From assembly GCF_029714365.1 (NCBI RefSeq), contig NZ_CP121661.1, forward strand, positions 372,001-436,000: a stretch of 64,000 nucleotides of DNA. Direction: 5' to 3'. This document shows, in pieces, positions 51,429-60,539 of this stretch. The DNA comes from Sinorhizobium terangae (GTDB lineage: Bacteria > Pseudomonadota > Alphaproteobacteria > Rhizobiales > Rhizobiaceae). How positions within the stretch are numbered: the stretch's first letter is position 1; each line of letters starts with the position of its first letter. The notes under the pieces are model-generated. The model was not told where the DNA came from and did no database searches. It saw only the letters and a program-made list of their open reading frames with translations. A program made the translations under genes and the position numbers.

Positions 51429-52205
51429 ATGACGAATGCTCCCAAGACGGCAGTCATACTCGCCGCAGGTTGCGGATCTCGCATGCGGCCTTTGACCGAC
51501 CTGCGGCCGAAGCCGCTCGTCGAAGTCAACGGTACCCCCATCCTCCACAACGCGCTGCGCAACCTTGAAGCTGTCGGCGTCGAGGAAGTCACCATCGTCG
51601 TTGGCTACCGCAAGGATGCTATTCAGTATTCCTGCGGCAACCACTTCGGTAATCTCGAAATCAACTATGTCGAGTCTCCGGTCTTCGACAAGACCGGCAG
51701 CGCGTACTCCCTCTGGTTGGCGCGCTATGCCCTGCTGTCCGGCGACACCTACCTCCTCGAAGGGGATGTCTTTTTCGAGCTGGATGCACTTCGTCATCTT
51801 GAAATGCGGGAGGCAGAAAATGTCGCCGCGGTCGCACCTTTCGACCCATCGATGGAAGGCTCTGCTGTTGTCCTGGCCGAGAACGACTACATCGCCGAAG
51901 TTCGGATGAAGCAGACGGCCGCCAACCTGATTGACGGGCCGCCGCAGCTCTTTAAGACGATGAATCTGATGCGCTTTTCCGGCACTGATCTCCGCGAGAC
52001 GATCGTCCCGCATCTCGACGGTCTCATCTACTGTGGCGCCGTAAAGTCCTATACCGAAGAGTTGATCTCCGACCTGGTGCAGAGAAAGGACTTGCGTATC
52101 GCCGCTGCCAGATGTGACCACGTCAGGTGGTATGAGATCGACAATGAGGACGATCTGCGCATTGCAGCGGCAATGTTCCTGAACGCCCGCGAAATCGCGT
52201 GTTAG
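51429..52205 (+). CDS. Sugar-phosphate/phosphonate nucleotidyltransferase (PntC-like CTP transferase)
   Basis: 258-residue nucleotidyltransferase with the signature AAGCGSRMRPLT and KPLVEVNGTPIL near the N-terminus. DVFFELD and WYEIDNEDDL follow, resembling choline-phosphate and 2-aminoethylphosphonate cytidylyltransferases. PntC-type enzymes activate phosphonates as CMP esters. The operon context (PEP mutase upstream, CDP-alcohol transferase downstream) supports CMP-phosphonate formation. The ATG at 51429 was chosen over 51396 by ribosome-site spacing. Confidence 0.8.
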   Translation: MTNAPKTAVILAAGCGSRMRPLTDLRPKPLVEVNGTPILHNALRNLEAVGVEEVTIVVGYRKDAIQYSCGNHFGNLEINYVESPVFDKTGSAYSLWLARYALLSGDTYLLEGDVFFELDALRHLEMREAENVAAVAPFDPSMEGSAVVLAENDYIAEVRMKQTAANLIDGPPQLFKTMNLMRFSGTDLRETIVPHLDGLIYCGAVKSYTEELISDLVQRKDLRIAAARCDHVRWYEIDNEDDLRIAAAMFLNAREIAC

Positions 52206-52228
52206 CGGCTGGGTCGAGGAGAAGGGCA

Positions 52229-52837
52229 ATGCTTCGCTATCTCGTGGATCCGGCCAATGCGATCACGATGTTCGGCCTGTTATGCTCGTCCGTTGGGCTT
52301 TGTTTAGCGGTGGACCAGCGCCTTGATCTCGCTGTTGCCGCTGGTTTGTGGGCGGTCCTCGCCGACCACCTCGACGGTGTCGTCGCCGGTCGGACCCGCA
52401 ATCGTGAGCCTGATATGGCAAAGATGGGAAAAAGCCTCGATGGCTTTGGCGATATTATTTACGGGGCGGTCCTCCCGGCCGTGATCATTGTTCAGTTGAA
52501 CAATGTCTCGCGACTTTCCTATTTCATTGCGACGCTGCTGCTGCTAGCCGGGACAATCCGCCTGAGCTACTTCGCGAATTTCGGGAAATCGAGTGACGGA
52601 CGCTTTCTTGGTGTGCCTTTATCGTACGACATTCCATTGCTGGCGGCACTGCTCCTGTTCCGGCACATCTTGCAGCCGGACGCGTTCGTTCTGACTGTCG
52701 ATGTCGCGTTTATCGCACTCGGCATTGCTCATGTAGCCTCGTTTCGCGTGCCTTCCCCCAATAAGGTCATGTACCTGCTGATCACTGTATTCGCCATCGC
52801 GGCTTCAGCGATTCTCCTTCACAGGGGAGCATTGTGA
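52229..52837 (+). CDS. CDP-alcohol phosphatidyltransferase family membrane protein
   Basis: 202 residues with about five to six membrane helices. The motif DHLDGVVAGR ... GKSLDGFGD corresponds to D-x2-DG-x2-AR-x8-G-x3-D-x3-D, with one extra residue before the Arg. These enzymes move the headgroup of a CDP-alcohol onto an acceptor alcohol such as diacylglycerol. Here the donor would be a CMP-phosphonate, giving a phosphonolipid. GAGGAGAAGGGCA precedes the ATG. Confidence 0.82.
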   Translation: MLRYLVDPANAITMFGLLCSSVGLCLAVDQRLDLAVAAGLWAVLADHLDGVVAGRTRNREPDMAKMGKSLDGFGDIIYGAVLPAVIIVQLNNVSRLSYFIATLLLLAGTIRLSYFANFGKSSDGRFLGVPLSYDIPLLAALLLFRHILQPDAFVLTVDVAFIALGIAHVASFRVPSPNKVMYLLITVFAIAASAILLHRGAL

Positions 52838-52844
52838 TGCCGTG

Positions 52845-53354
52845 ATGCCGTCGGTCCGCGCCTCTGAAGTCCCGCATTCGTTCGACAAATTCGATCCCGA
52901 AACGCCAGGATGGGTCTACAGGTCACTCGGCGTTCAACCGGTGATCAACTGCGGCGGCGTTCGGACGAACTACGATGCAAGTAATCCGAGCGCCGAAGTG
53001 ATCGCCGCAATGACCGCAGCGGCAGAAGCCTTCGTCGACCTGGATGAGTTCGCCGAGTGGCAAAAGATTGGCTGCGCTCACGCGCACGAGGTGGGGCCTG
53101 ACACCACCTCTGGTTTGGCACTCGCCACCGCCGCACATCAGCATCATTGCCCTATGGCTGGGTCATTAAGGTCCCGCCACGACGCACATGTGCCCTCAGG
53201 CGGATCTCGCCATGAAGGAGCGAACGCTCAACCGGCTGCACCGAGGGCGGCCAGTCAAAGCCGTGCTGTCGCTCGCTTCATTAGTTTCGAGTCGAAAGCA
53301 TTCGGCTCCCGTTCGGCCTCAGACATTGCCTACCCTGCACCCAGGCCCCCATGA
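52845..53354 (+). pseudogene. Truncated SelA-like PLP enzyme
   Basis: The N-terminal 80 residues (VYRSLGVQPVINCGGVRTNY, AMTAAAEAFVDLDEFAEWQK, TTSGLALATAA) match the start of selenocysteine-synthase-like PLP enzymes (such as aminosugar ammonia-lyases). The remaining frame is unrelated and ends at 53354, whereas homologues have about 400 residues. Probably the broken last gene of the PEP mutase operon. A plus-strand tail further on (to 53463) contains HDLRH but nothing else convincing. Confidence 0.65.
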
Positions 53355-53425
53355 CTTGCGGCACGCCTCAGTAGAGGCGCACGCGGACAAGGTCAGCTCT
53401 ACAGCCCGTGGCGATTCTCCCGCGG

Positions 53426-53889
53426 TCATGCAAATCCAACTATCTGCGCAGGCTTTGAGCTAACGAATGCAATAGCCTCGCATAGGCTGAGTCGCTGCGA
53501 CGTCAGATCGAAGGCAGATTGAAGGAGGCTTGCTGGCACATAATCTGAGGTGAGAACATCAAGGAGGTTCTCTCGTGCGAGGACTCGAGCACTCCAAGGA
53601 CCGCGGAATGAGCAGAAGGCCATTCCACTCCGGGTCGCGGGAAGAAATGGTGTTCGATGTTGTCGGTATGAAGATCGACCAGACCCGGGATCAAATAGTC
53701 TCCTTCGAAATCAGCGTGCGCATCGCCTCCGCGGTGTGTAGCCGTGTTTATGTCGACTATCACGCCGTCGTGAATCTGAAGGCCACCTCGCACCACGCGG
53801 TCTGGAAGAACAACCTGCGCGTTGACCAAAGCGAACTCACGAGAGCCACACTGTCTCGATCCCAGTTCTTTCCCATATATTGGGCTCAA
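53426..53889 (-). pseudogene. phnM: phnM with a large internal deletion
   Basis: PhnM hydrolyses 5-triphosphoribosyl 1-methylphosphonate in the C-P lyase pathway. From a TTG at 53889 (overlapping the upstream stop, GGAGG 5 bases before) the frame gives LVNAQVVLPDRVVRGGLQI and DYLIPGLVDLHTDN-E-H-FPRPGVEW, a clear PhnM N-terminus. A different frame (53426-53623) gives NLLDVLTSDYVPASLLQSAF and VSSKPAQIVGF, the PhnM C-terminus. About 230 central residues and the frame are lost. Confidence 0.78.
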
Positions 53890-55139
53890 TCCAACCTCCC
53901 AAGAGTTATAGGTGCGACAGGGAAGTCAAAGGTCCGCAAACCAGCCAAGGCGGCGATGGTCGGTGCAAAAATTCTCAGATCCGCACGATCTATTTTTCCG
54001 GTTGCGTCACCGCCTATGATGATCGCCATTCCATCATCGTGCGCATTGCCCGGCCTGAGACCATGTGTCGAGACGATTGTTGGTTCGCCGACAGGAGCGC
54101 TGATATCATTCGGGCTTTCAAAGGCGAAACCGTCGGGTGCAGCGTAAGTCACGATTCCACGGGCAAGGGCCTCTTCTGGAAGGTGTTTTCCGTCAAGCGC
54201 TGCAACGCCGAACTGCGACAACCGTTCGTTCACGCGAGCTCTATCGTCTTCATCTTCTGTAGCTACGTGCAGAGATGCACCTTCTGAGTTCCATCGATGA
54301 TTAGGAAGAAGGAAACCAGGATAGATGGCGGTGTGCACAGGGCCTTGACCATGGTCGCTTGTGATCATGATCACATAATCATCGAGACGTTTTGCCAGTT
54401 CCAGCCGATAAAGAAGCAAACCGACCGCCATGTCCGCGGCTTGGTAAGCCCACGTCGTCGCCGCAGACTCGAAGCCATGATAGTGTTGAATAGTGTCTGT
54501 TACAGAGAACTCGGTGATAATGATATCCGGAGGGGTATCGCTGCATGCCAAATCCCCGGCGGCTTGCAACATAAGTTGGTCACTCGCCATTCCGATCATT
54601 TGGGAGTGCAAAATGCCGTTCGGAGATTCCTGGGGGCCATAACTGATGGCCGGTCCATCGAGAACACCCGCCAATCGACCATCTGGATCGCGTCTAATCG
54701 GCGCCATGGTCTTCGAGCTGCGTGAATTTGGAATCTTAATGTTTGACTTGAGAGCGACATGCTCCCACCAAGGATCGATGTGACATGCGGTATGATCTGG
54801 CCGCAGAAGGCCGAAACCTAAACCGGCAACGTCGAGACCGGAGGCTTGCCCGATCTCCGCAACTGTCGTCGCCTTGATGTTTAAGCCGGAGACGGGGGTA
54901 AATTCGTCATTCAGGAGGATCGAGTTGCCATATACGCCGTTGATCGAGGTGTCTTGTCCGGTCAGAATCGTCGCTCGGCCGGGCCGCGACGTTCCTGGCA
55001 CGGCCGGTTTGATTCTCTCAATAAAAAGACCACTATCAGCTAATTTGCTCAAATATGGAAGGCGATGCCTATTGCGTGCAAAATATTCTGCGCCAAGAGC
55101 GTCGATCAGAATAAGTATAATTTTTGATTTACTCGCCAT
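53886..55139 (-). CDS. Alkaline phosphatase superfamily hydrolase (phosphonoacetate hydrolase/phosphodiesterase-like)
   Basis: 417-residue metal hydrolase. Metal and nucleophile motifs: LILIDALGAEYF (Asp), TSRPGRATILTG (Thr nucleophile), EFSVTDTIQHYHG (Asp/His), TSDHGQGPVH (Asp-His) and STHGLRPGN (His). Family members cleave phosphodiesters, NTPs or phosphonoacetate. It overlaps the ABC ATPase gene (11 bases) and the dead phnM, so it belongs to the phosphonate-linked import operon. Likely acts on an imported phosphonate or phosphoester; the exact substrate is open. Confidence 0.78.
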   Translation of the reverse strand: MASKSKIILILIDALGAEYFARNRHRLPYLSKLADSGLFIERIKPAVPGTSRPGRATILTGQDTSINGVYGNSILLNDEFTPVSGLNIKATTVAEIGQASGLDVAGLGFGLLRPDHTACHIDPWWEHVALKSNIKIPNSRSSKTMAPIRRDPDGRLAGVLDGPAISYGPQESPNGILHSQMIGMASDQLMLQAAGDLACSDTPPDIIITEFSVTDTIQHYHGFESAATTWAYQAADMAVGLLLYRLELAKRLDDYVIMITSDHGQGPVHTAIYPGFLLPNHRWNSEGASLHVATEDEDDRARVNERLSQFGVAALDGKHLPEEALARGIVTYAAPDGFAFESPNDISAPVGEPTIVSTHGLRPGNAHDDGMAIIIGGDATGKIDRADLRIFAPTIAALAGLRTFDFPVAPITLGRLD

Positions 55140-57015
55140 ATGCGTGCATTCTCCTATGCTTCTGCAGCGAACAAAGGGTTTGTTCCCTTGGGCTACGGTT
55201 GTCGGCTTGGAATGAATCGATCAAGGATCGAGTATACGGGTGTGCTGGGCTGGTAAGGACGGCTTCAGTCGAACCTGTCTCGCAGATTTCGCCATTTCTA
55301 AGCACGATCACCGTATCTGCTATCGCCCGCACTACCGCGAGATCGTGCGAAACAAAGAGAAACGCAGCCCCGGTGGTCCGACTGATGGTCTCAATTAGGG
55401 TGAGAATTGCCGCTTGGACCGACGCGTCCAATGCGGATGTAATCTCGTCACATAACATCAAATCGGGGGTTGCCGCGCAGGCTCGGGCGATAGCAACACG
55501 TTGCGCCTCCCCTCCCGATAATTGGTTAGGCCTGCGATCGAGATGCTGCCTTCCAAGCCTCACGAGTTCCAACAACTCGAGGGCTCGATCCGACTGCTGC
55601 GATTGTGACATATTAAAGTAAAGACGTAGCGGCGCCGCGATTGCTTCGAAGACCGTTTGACGAGGGTTCAGTGCGGCGTGGGGATTTTGCCAAAGCAGTT
55701 GGACCTGCCGCCGAAGTTCAAGCGATCGCGACGAATTTCGCCACGGGAGCGCCTCGCCTCGATATTTGATTTCACCGCTCTCGATGAGTCCTTCGCCAAC
55801 AATAGCCCTGAGAAGAGTAGATTTTCCAGATCCTGATTCTCCTATTACCCCGACGATGGTCCCAGCACGGACTGAAAGAGACACATCCCTCAGCACTGCT
55901 GAACCCCGATACGCCCTGTCCATCGCGCGCCTGCGAAACAGACTTTTTGCGGTTAGGTGCCGTACCACGAGCTTGTCGATTTCGAGCAAGGACTTGCCCG
56001 GTCGCGATTGAATGACATTATGAAGCCGCATCATTGAAACCTGAGGTGATATCTGCGGCTGTGGATTGTGACACCGGAGAAGGCTCGCTTTAGAATATAA
56101 TATCGGTGGTTCGTTAACTGAGCACTCGGGTATGGCGACGGGGCATCGCTGAGCAAAGGCACAACCGCAAATAGGGACGCCCATGCTGGGGGGCGTCCCT
56201 GCTATCGCGGCGGGGAGCCAACTGTGCGCCAGCTTTGGTATCGATTGAATCAAGCCTTGAGTATACGGATGCTGTGGAGCATTGAGTATTTCGGAGCTAC
56301 TACCGATTTCCACAATCGAACCCGCATACATGACCGCAACACGTGAGCACAGCCGCGCTACAACTCCCATGTCATGTGTGACACATGCAATCGCAAGCTG
56401 TTTTTCGAAAATAAGACGTCTCACTGTCGAAAGGAGTTCATCATGAGTAGTCGCATCGAGCGCCGAAGTCGGTTCATCGAGAATCAAAAGCTTCGCATCT
56501 CCGGCTAGCGCCAGCGCTATCGCGCATCTTTGTTGCTCCCCTCCGGACAATTGATAGGGATAGCGCTGCGCGATGTCTTCGACGTTCCGCAGTTGCACAG
56601 TGCGTAACAAATTCAACATCCGTTCGCGACGTCGCGGCCTTGGAAGACCCGTGTTGCATTCAAGGACCTCTTCTATCAGACGGCCGATTCTTTTCGACGG
56701 CGTAAGTGATTTTCCTGCATTTTGCGGGACGTAACCGACCACGTTGCCATAGATCGATTTGAGCCGGGCGACAGTCTCCTTCAGGACGTTAATGCCTGCG
56801 AGCGTCACCTTCCCCGTCTCCACCTTGAGGCCACCTTTGAAATGTCCAAGCATTGTCAACGCGAGAGTACTTTTCCCACTACCTGACTCGCCTACGATAC
56901 CGATCGTATCGCCCGGAAAGATCTCAAGATTGATATCCTTGATAACCGGACGACCCTTGCTATTGGCCAAGCCAACCGTAAGGTTCTCAATCTTAAGAAG
57001 AGGTGCTTCTTGCAT
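55129..57015 (-). CDS. Dpp/Opp-type ABC transporter ATP-binding protein, DppD-DppF fusion
   Basis: 628 residues with two complete nucleotide-binding domains. Domain 1 has GESGSGKSTLA, LSGGEQQR and LLILDEPTSALD. Domain 2 has GESGSGKSTLLR, LSGGEAQR and LMLCDEITSALD. An oligopeptide-type C-terminal segment after domain 1 has CGCAFAQRCPVAIPEC. It energises the two permeases encoded upstream (12-base gap). Fused pairs are frequent in rhizobia. Confidence 0.92.
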   Translation of the reverse strand: MQEAPLLKIENLTVGLANSKGRPVIKDINLEIFPGDTIGIVGESGSGKSTLALTMLGHFKGGLKVETGKVTLAGINVLKETVARLKSIYGNVVGYVPQNAGKSLTPSKRIGRLIEEVLECNTGLPRPRRRERMLNLLRTVQLRNVEDIAQRYPYQLSGGEQQRCAIALALAGDAKLLILDEPTSALDATTHDELLSTVRRLIFEKQLAIACVTHDMGVVARLCSRVAVMYAGSIVEIGSSSEILNAPQHPYTQGLIQSIPKLAHSWLPAAIAGTPPSMGVPICGCAFAQRCPVAIPECSVNEPPILYSKASLLRCHNPQPQISPQVSMMRLHNVIQSRPGKSLLEIDKLVVRHLTAKSLFRRRAMDRAYRGSAVLRDVSLSVRAGTIVGVIGESGSGKSTLLRAIVGEGLIESGEIKYRGEALPWRNSSRSLELRRQVQLLWQNPHAALNPRQTVFEAIAAPLRLYFNMSQSQQSDRALELLELVRLGRQHLDRRPNQLSGGEAQRVAIARACAATPDLMLCDEITSALDASVQAAILTLIETISRTTGAAFLFVSHDLAVVRAIADTVIVLRNGEICETGSTEAVLTSPAHPYTRSLIDSFQADNRSPREQTLCSLQKHRRMHAYGE

Positions 57016-57027
57016 CAGTTCACTCCG

Positions 57028-57918
57028 CTAAATGGCCAGGCAGCGATCGATTCCGATAGATTTGGCCACGGCGTCGGCAAGAAAGTTGAAGCCAAGTATT
57101 AGCGATGCCAACGCCACGCAGGGGCATAGTGCAGCCCACGGCGCAACGGACAGGACGTTGCGCGCATCGGAGACCATCAGTCCCCAGTCGGGTGTCGGGG
57201 GTGACACACCAAAACCTAAGAAGGACAGTGAGCTAAAGCCGAGAAGCATCGAAGACCATCGAAGAGCCCCGTCTACGACTATAACGTCAAGGACGTTCGG
57301 CAATATCTCTCGAAGCAAGATTTGCCTGCTCGTCTCACCACGCACACGTGCGGCTGCCACGAAGTCCGAAGAAACGACTGCATGAGTTGCCGCCCTTGCC
57401 ACCCGAACCACCGCTGTTCCGTAAAACAAAGCGAGTGCTGGAATTAGAGCGTAAACCCCAGCGGATGAGATACTTGCAAGCAAAAGAAGGAAAAGAAGAT
57501 AGGGTAGAGCGCCGACGGCTTCGACTAAGCGCATTAGAACGGCGTCAACGATACCTCCCCGCATTGCCGCCGCGATCCCTGCAACAGCACCCCAGCCCAC
57601 TGCGAGAATCGCGCTCACCCCTGTCATAGCCATGGCGATGCGTCCGCCGACAAGTGTTCGGGAAAAAACATCTCTTCCCATTTGATCGGTTCCGAAGATG
57701 TGATCGAAACCCGGAGCTGTAAGAATTTGCGTCGAATCTTGGCGGATCGGATCGTGCGATGCCAGCAGTCCTCCGAAAAAAGCTGCCAGTAGGTGCACCC
57801 CAACGAGTGTTACCCCTAAGCTTCCCGAGGGTGTGGAAATTAAAGACCGGACGAACTTGAAGAATCCTCTCGTTGTATGATCAGTTGCTCTTGAGACCAT
57901 GACAGCAAATGTGGTCAT
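57028..57918 (-). CDS. Dpp/Opp-type ABC transporter permease (DppC-like)
   Basis: 296-residue inner-membrane protein with about six helices. DHIFGTDQMGRDVFSR is the DppC-type N-terminal marker; the coupling helix EAA region reads AARVRGETSRQILLREILPN. Its start overlaps the other permease stop as ATGA (57915-57918). Confidence 0.92.
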   Translation of the reverse strand: MTTFAVMVSRATDHTTRGFFKFVRSLISTPSGSLGVTLVGVHLLAAFFGGLLASHDPIRQDSTQILTAPGFDHIFGTDQMGRDVFSRTLVGGRIAMAMTGVSAILAVGWGAVAGIAAAMRGGIVDAVLMRLVEAVGALPYLLFLLLLASISSAGVYALIPALALFYGTAVVRVARAATHAVVSSDFVAAARVRGETSRQILLREILPNVLDVIVVDGALRWSSMLLGFSSLSFLGFGVSPPTPDWGLMVSDARNVLSVAPWAALCPCVALASLILGFNFLADAVAKSIGIDRCLAI

Positions 57919-58859
57919 ACCCTAATTCTCCGAAGGCTGGGATCTGCAAGTGATGAGGCGAAGTCGGCCAGCATCCCGAGCCCGACATAAGTTGCTGTGA
58001 AGATGATCACGGTCGCTTGAACCACAGGCATATCCCTGTCGTGAATTGCTTGAAGTGTTAACGTGCCGAGTCCGGGGTAGTTAAACACTCGCTCGATGAC
58101 GACTACGCCACCCAAGAGAGACGCCAAACTCATAGCGGTTACATTGAGCGCTGGCGGAAGCGCAGACGGTAAGGCGTGGCGAAATACGAGCCGCGAGAAA
58201 GAAAGGCCGCGGAATGTTCCAACCTTTATAAAGTCACTGTCAAGGATATCTATCATAGAGGTACGCATAACTCGCATAATGTGGGCGATCATAACTATAG
58301 AAAGAACACCGATCGGCAAGGCGGCATTTGCAAGAATCTGTATAACTGTGTCGTTTCCTGAGATTATCGAAACAGCTGGAAGTATTCTAAGAAAAATCGA
58401 AAATATTAGTATTAATATCGTGGCTATTACAAACTCCGGTATAGCCATCGCCATTATAATTAATGCTGAGGAGGCTATGTCAAAAAAAGAGTCGCGTTTC
58501 ACGGCCGCAGCTATTCCAAACCCAAAAGAGATCGGAATCGCAATTAGGGCCGAAAACCCTACGAGAAGAAAGGTATTCAGGAGCCGTGGCGCTAGGATTT
58601 CCGCAACAGGTCGGTTCCTTGCCAAGGATGTTCCTAGATCACCATGAAATAACCCCGATATCAACTTTCCGATCCGATATGGGAAAGTTTGATCAAGGCC
58701 AAGTTGACTCCGGCAATTGTTAAGCAACAGAGAATCCTGTGCATCTTGCTCGAGAAAGCTTGTGCATGCATCTCCGGGCAATGCCTCGAGTGCAACGAAG
58801 CATACACAGAGTGTCAAAAAGAGGGTCACAATACGCGACAGCGCTGCCCGGATAAGCAT
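57915..58859 (-). CDS. Dpp/Opp-type ABC transporter permease (DppB-like)
   Basis: 314-residue inner-membrane protein with about six helices. It has the EAA-type loop (SDFIKVGTFRGLSFSRLVFR) and VIERVFNYPGLGTL, a DppB signature. It partners the DppC-like protein. 18 bases separate it from the binding-protein gene. Confidence 0.92.
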   Translation of the reverse strand: MLIRAALSRIVTLFLTLCVCFVALEALPGDACTSFLEQDAQDSLLLNNCRSQLGLDQTFPYRIGKLISGLFHGDLGTSLARNRPVAEILAPRLLNTFLLVGFSALIAIPISFGFGIAAAVKRDSFFDIASSALIIMAMAIPEFVIATILILIFSIFLRILPAVSIISGNDTVIQILANAALPIGVLSIVMIAHIMRVMRTSMIDILDSDFIKVGTFRGLSFSRLVFRHALPSALPPALNVTAMSLASLLGGVVVIERVFNYPGLGTLTLQAIHDRDMPVVQATVIIFTATYVGLGMLADFASSLADPSLRRIRV

Positions 58860-58877
58860 GATGCCAAGTCTACCGTT

Positions 58878-60380
58878 CTACTGTTTGGCGATATTCTGCC
58901 AGCGCATAAGAATATCTGGCACCGCATCGACATGTGTTACGTCAAGACTGTAGACACGAGTCTCGTATTTGAAGAAAGGCACGAATGCGCCACCTTCTTC
59001 CGAAAGCACCTTCTGAGCCTTCCCGTAAACCGCTTTCCGTTCGTCGAAGCTCCCACTCTTGCGCGCTTCGTCCAGGAGGCTGTCGAAGTCCGGCCTGTTC
59101 CAAGCCGACTCATTCCACTTTGCATTTGAGCGAAAAACTTCATTCAGGACCTGATCCGCCGGCCGTTGTCCCCAGTTGCCAACCACAAACGGATAATTTG
59201 GTTTGAGCCAGATATTGGTCCAGTATCCATCGGCAGGGACCACGCGAACATTGATGTTAACACCTGCCTGAGCGGCTTGCGCTTGGTACGCCTCTGCAAG
59301 AGGGATCATGCTCGGTTCGACTGACGACGTATAGAGATCAAGCGTTAATCCGTCAGCAAAACCTGCTTCGCTGAGCAGCTTCTTTGCCATGGGGAGGTCG
59401 GGCTCACATTTAATTTCTGCATCGAAGTAGGGGTCTCCCGGCCAGACTGGCTCGTCGCAGGCCACAATTCCGTTTTCTTCGCCGAGCACCGAACGGAGCA
59501 GCGCTTTGCGATCTGCGAGCAACTTGAGAGCCTTTCGCACACGTGGATCATTAAAAGGCGGCGTGTCTGTCCGCATGACGATCGGGTTCCATGCCCCAGC
59601 CGGGATTTTCTGAACTACAAAGTTGCTGGTACCGCCAAATAGTCTCTCTTCGGTTCCAGTAACTTCTGACATATCAATCTGACCGGCCAACAATGCTTGA
59701 TTGCGTGCGTCCGTATCGGGGATTGCGATTACATCTACCTCATCCACGCCCGGCTTTCCGCCCCAGTAATCCAGATTTGCAACCAGAACTGTGGTGCCTT
59801 CGGGATCCAAGTTTTGAAGCTTGAATGGGCCTGTCCCGATACCGCTGTCGTATATCGCGTCAGTATTGTCAGCTAGCGACTTTGCAGAGACAACGCGAAC
59901 GCGGTAGTCCATGAGCACGATCGGAAAATCGGCGTGGGGCTGCTTCAAGTGGACGGCAACTGTAGAAGCATCGATGACCTTTACGTCTTCGATGAAGCTG
60001 AGAACGGACCTTACGGGACTCGCTAACTTCGGGCTGAGAACTCGCTGAAGTGAGAAGGCGACATCCCGTGCCGTCATGGCGTCCCCATTATGGAACCGAA
60101 CATCCTTCCTGATGGTAAAAGTCCACGTTCGAAAGTCGGGAGAGTTGAACCATGAGGTTGCCAGCGCCGGACTGGGCTTTCCATTGTTATCTGGCCACAC
60201 TAGTGGATCGTACAGCATCTGATTTATAGGGAAAAATCTTACCGGCGAAATAGGGTCTACTGACTCGCGCCCGCCGTATCCTAAGTTATGCGCGACTCGA
60301 AGCGTTGCAGAGAACGCCGGCATCGCCGTTGCGATCAATCCGAGCGTGAGCACAGGCACGCTAAACATGCGACTAAACAT
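58878..60380 (-). CDS. ABC transporter periplasmic substrate-binding protein (SBP_bac_5)
   Basis: 500-residue extracytoplasmic binding protein of the dipeptide/oligopeptide class. The signal peptide is about 1-22 (ending MPAFS-A). FTIRKDVRFHNGDAMTARDVAFS is the family signature. The ATG at 60380 has GGGGGA before it. It is the first gene of the import operon, divergent from the PhnF-like regulator. Ligand unknown; phosphonate or phosphonopeptide import is an inference from neighbours. Confidence 0.9.
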   Translation of the reverse strand: MFSRMFSVPVLTLGLIATAMPAFSATLRVAHNLGYGGRESVDPISPVRFFPINQMLYDPLVWPDNNGKPSPALATSWFNSPDFRTWTFTIRKDVRFHNGDAMTARDVAFSLQRVLSPKLASPVRSVLSFIEDVKVIDASTVAVHLKQPHADFPIVLMDYRVRVVSAKSLADNTDAIYDSGIGTGPFKLQNLDPEGTTVLVANLDYWGGKPGVDEVDVIAIPDTDARNQALLAGQIDMSEVTGTEERLFGGTSNFVVQKIPAGAWNPIVMRTDTPPFNDPRVRKALKLLADRKALLRSVLGEENGIVACDEPVWPGDPYFDAEIKCEPDLPMAKKLLSEAGFADGLTLDLYTSSVEPSMIPLAEAYQAQAAQAGVNINVRVVPADGYWTNIWLKPNYPFVVGNWGQRPADQVLNEVFRSNAKWNESAWNRPDFDSLLDEARKSGSFDERKAVYGKAQKVLSEEGGAFVPFFKYETRVYSLDVTHVDAVPDILMRWQNIAKQ

Positions 60381-60447
60381 AAAAATTCCCCCGATACTTA
60401 TCGTATATAAACCAACGACGAGGCAGCCACTCCGCCACGGATTTGTA

Positions 60448-60463
60448 TGTCGTAAAGACGACA
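60448..60463. promoter_or_regulatory. Candidate operator of the PhnF-like regulator
   Basis: Perfect inverted repeat TGTCGT-AAAG-ACGACA in the 159-base divergent region between the binding protein and regulator genes. Position and symmetry suit a HutC-subfamily repressor controlling both directions. Confidence 0.5.
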
Positions 60464-60539
60464 GGATCAAACATCCGGATGATTACGAGAGTGTGACAGG
60501 GATGAAGAATTTTTTTGCTTGTATTTTTTGGAGTAGCGG

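Noticed and set aside
53188..53463. Tyrosine recombinase fragment (HDLRH)
   Set aside because: Only five residues fit the catalytic motif; the surrounding residues do not.
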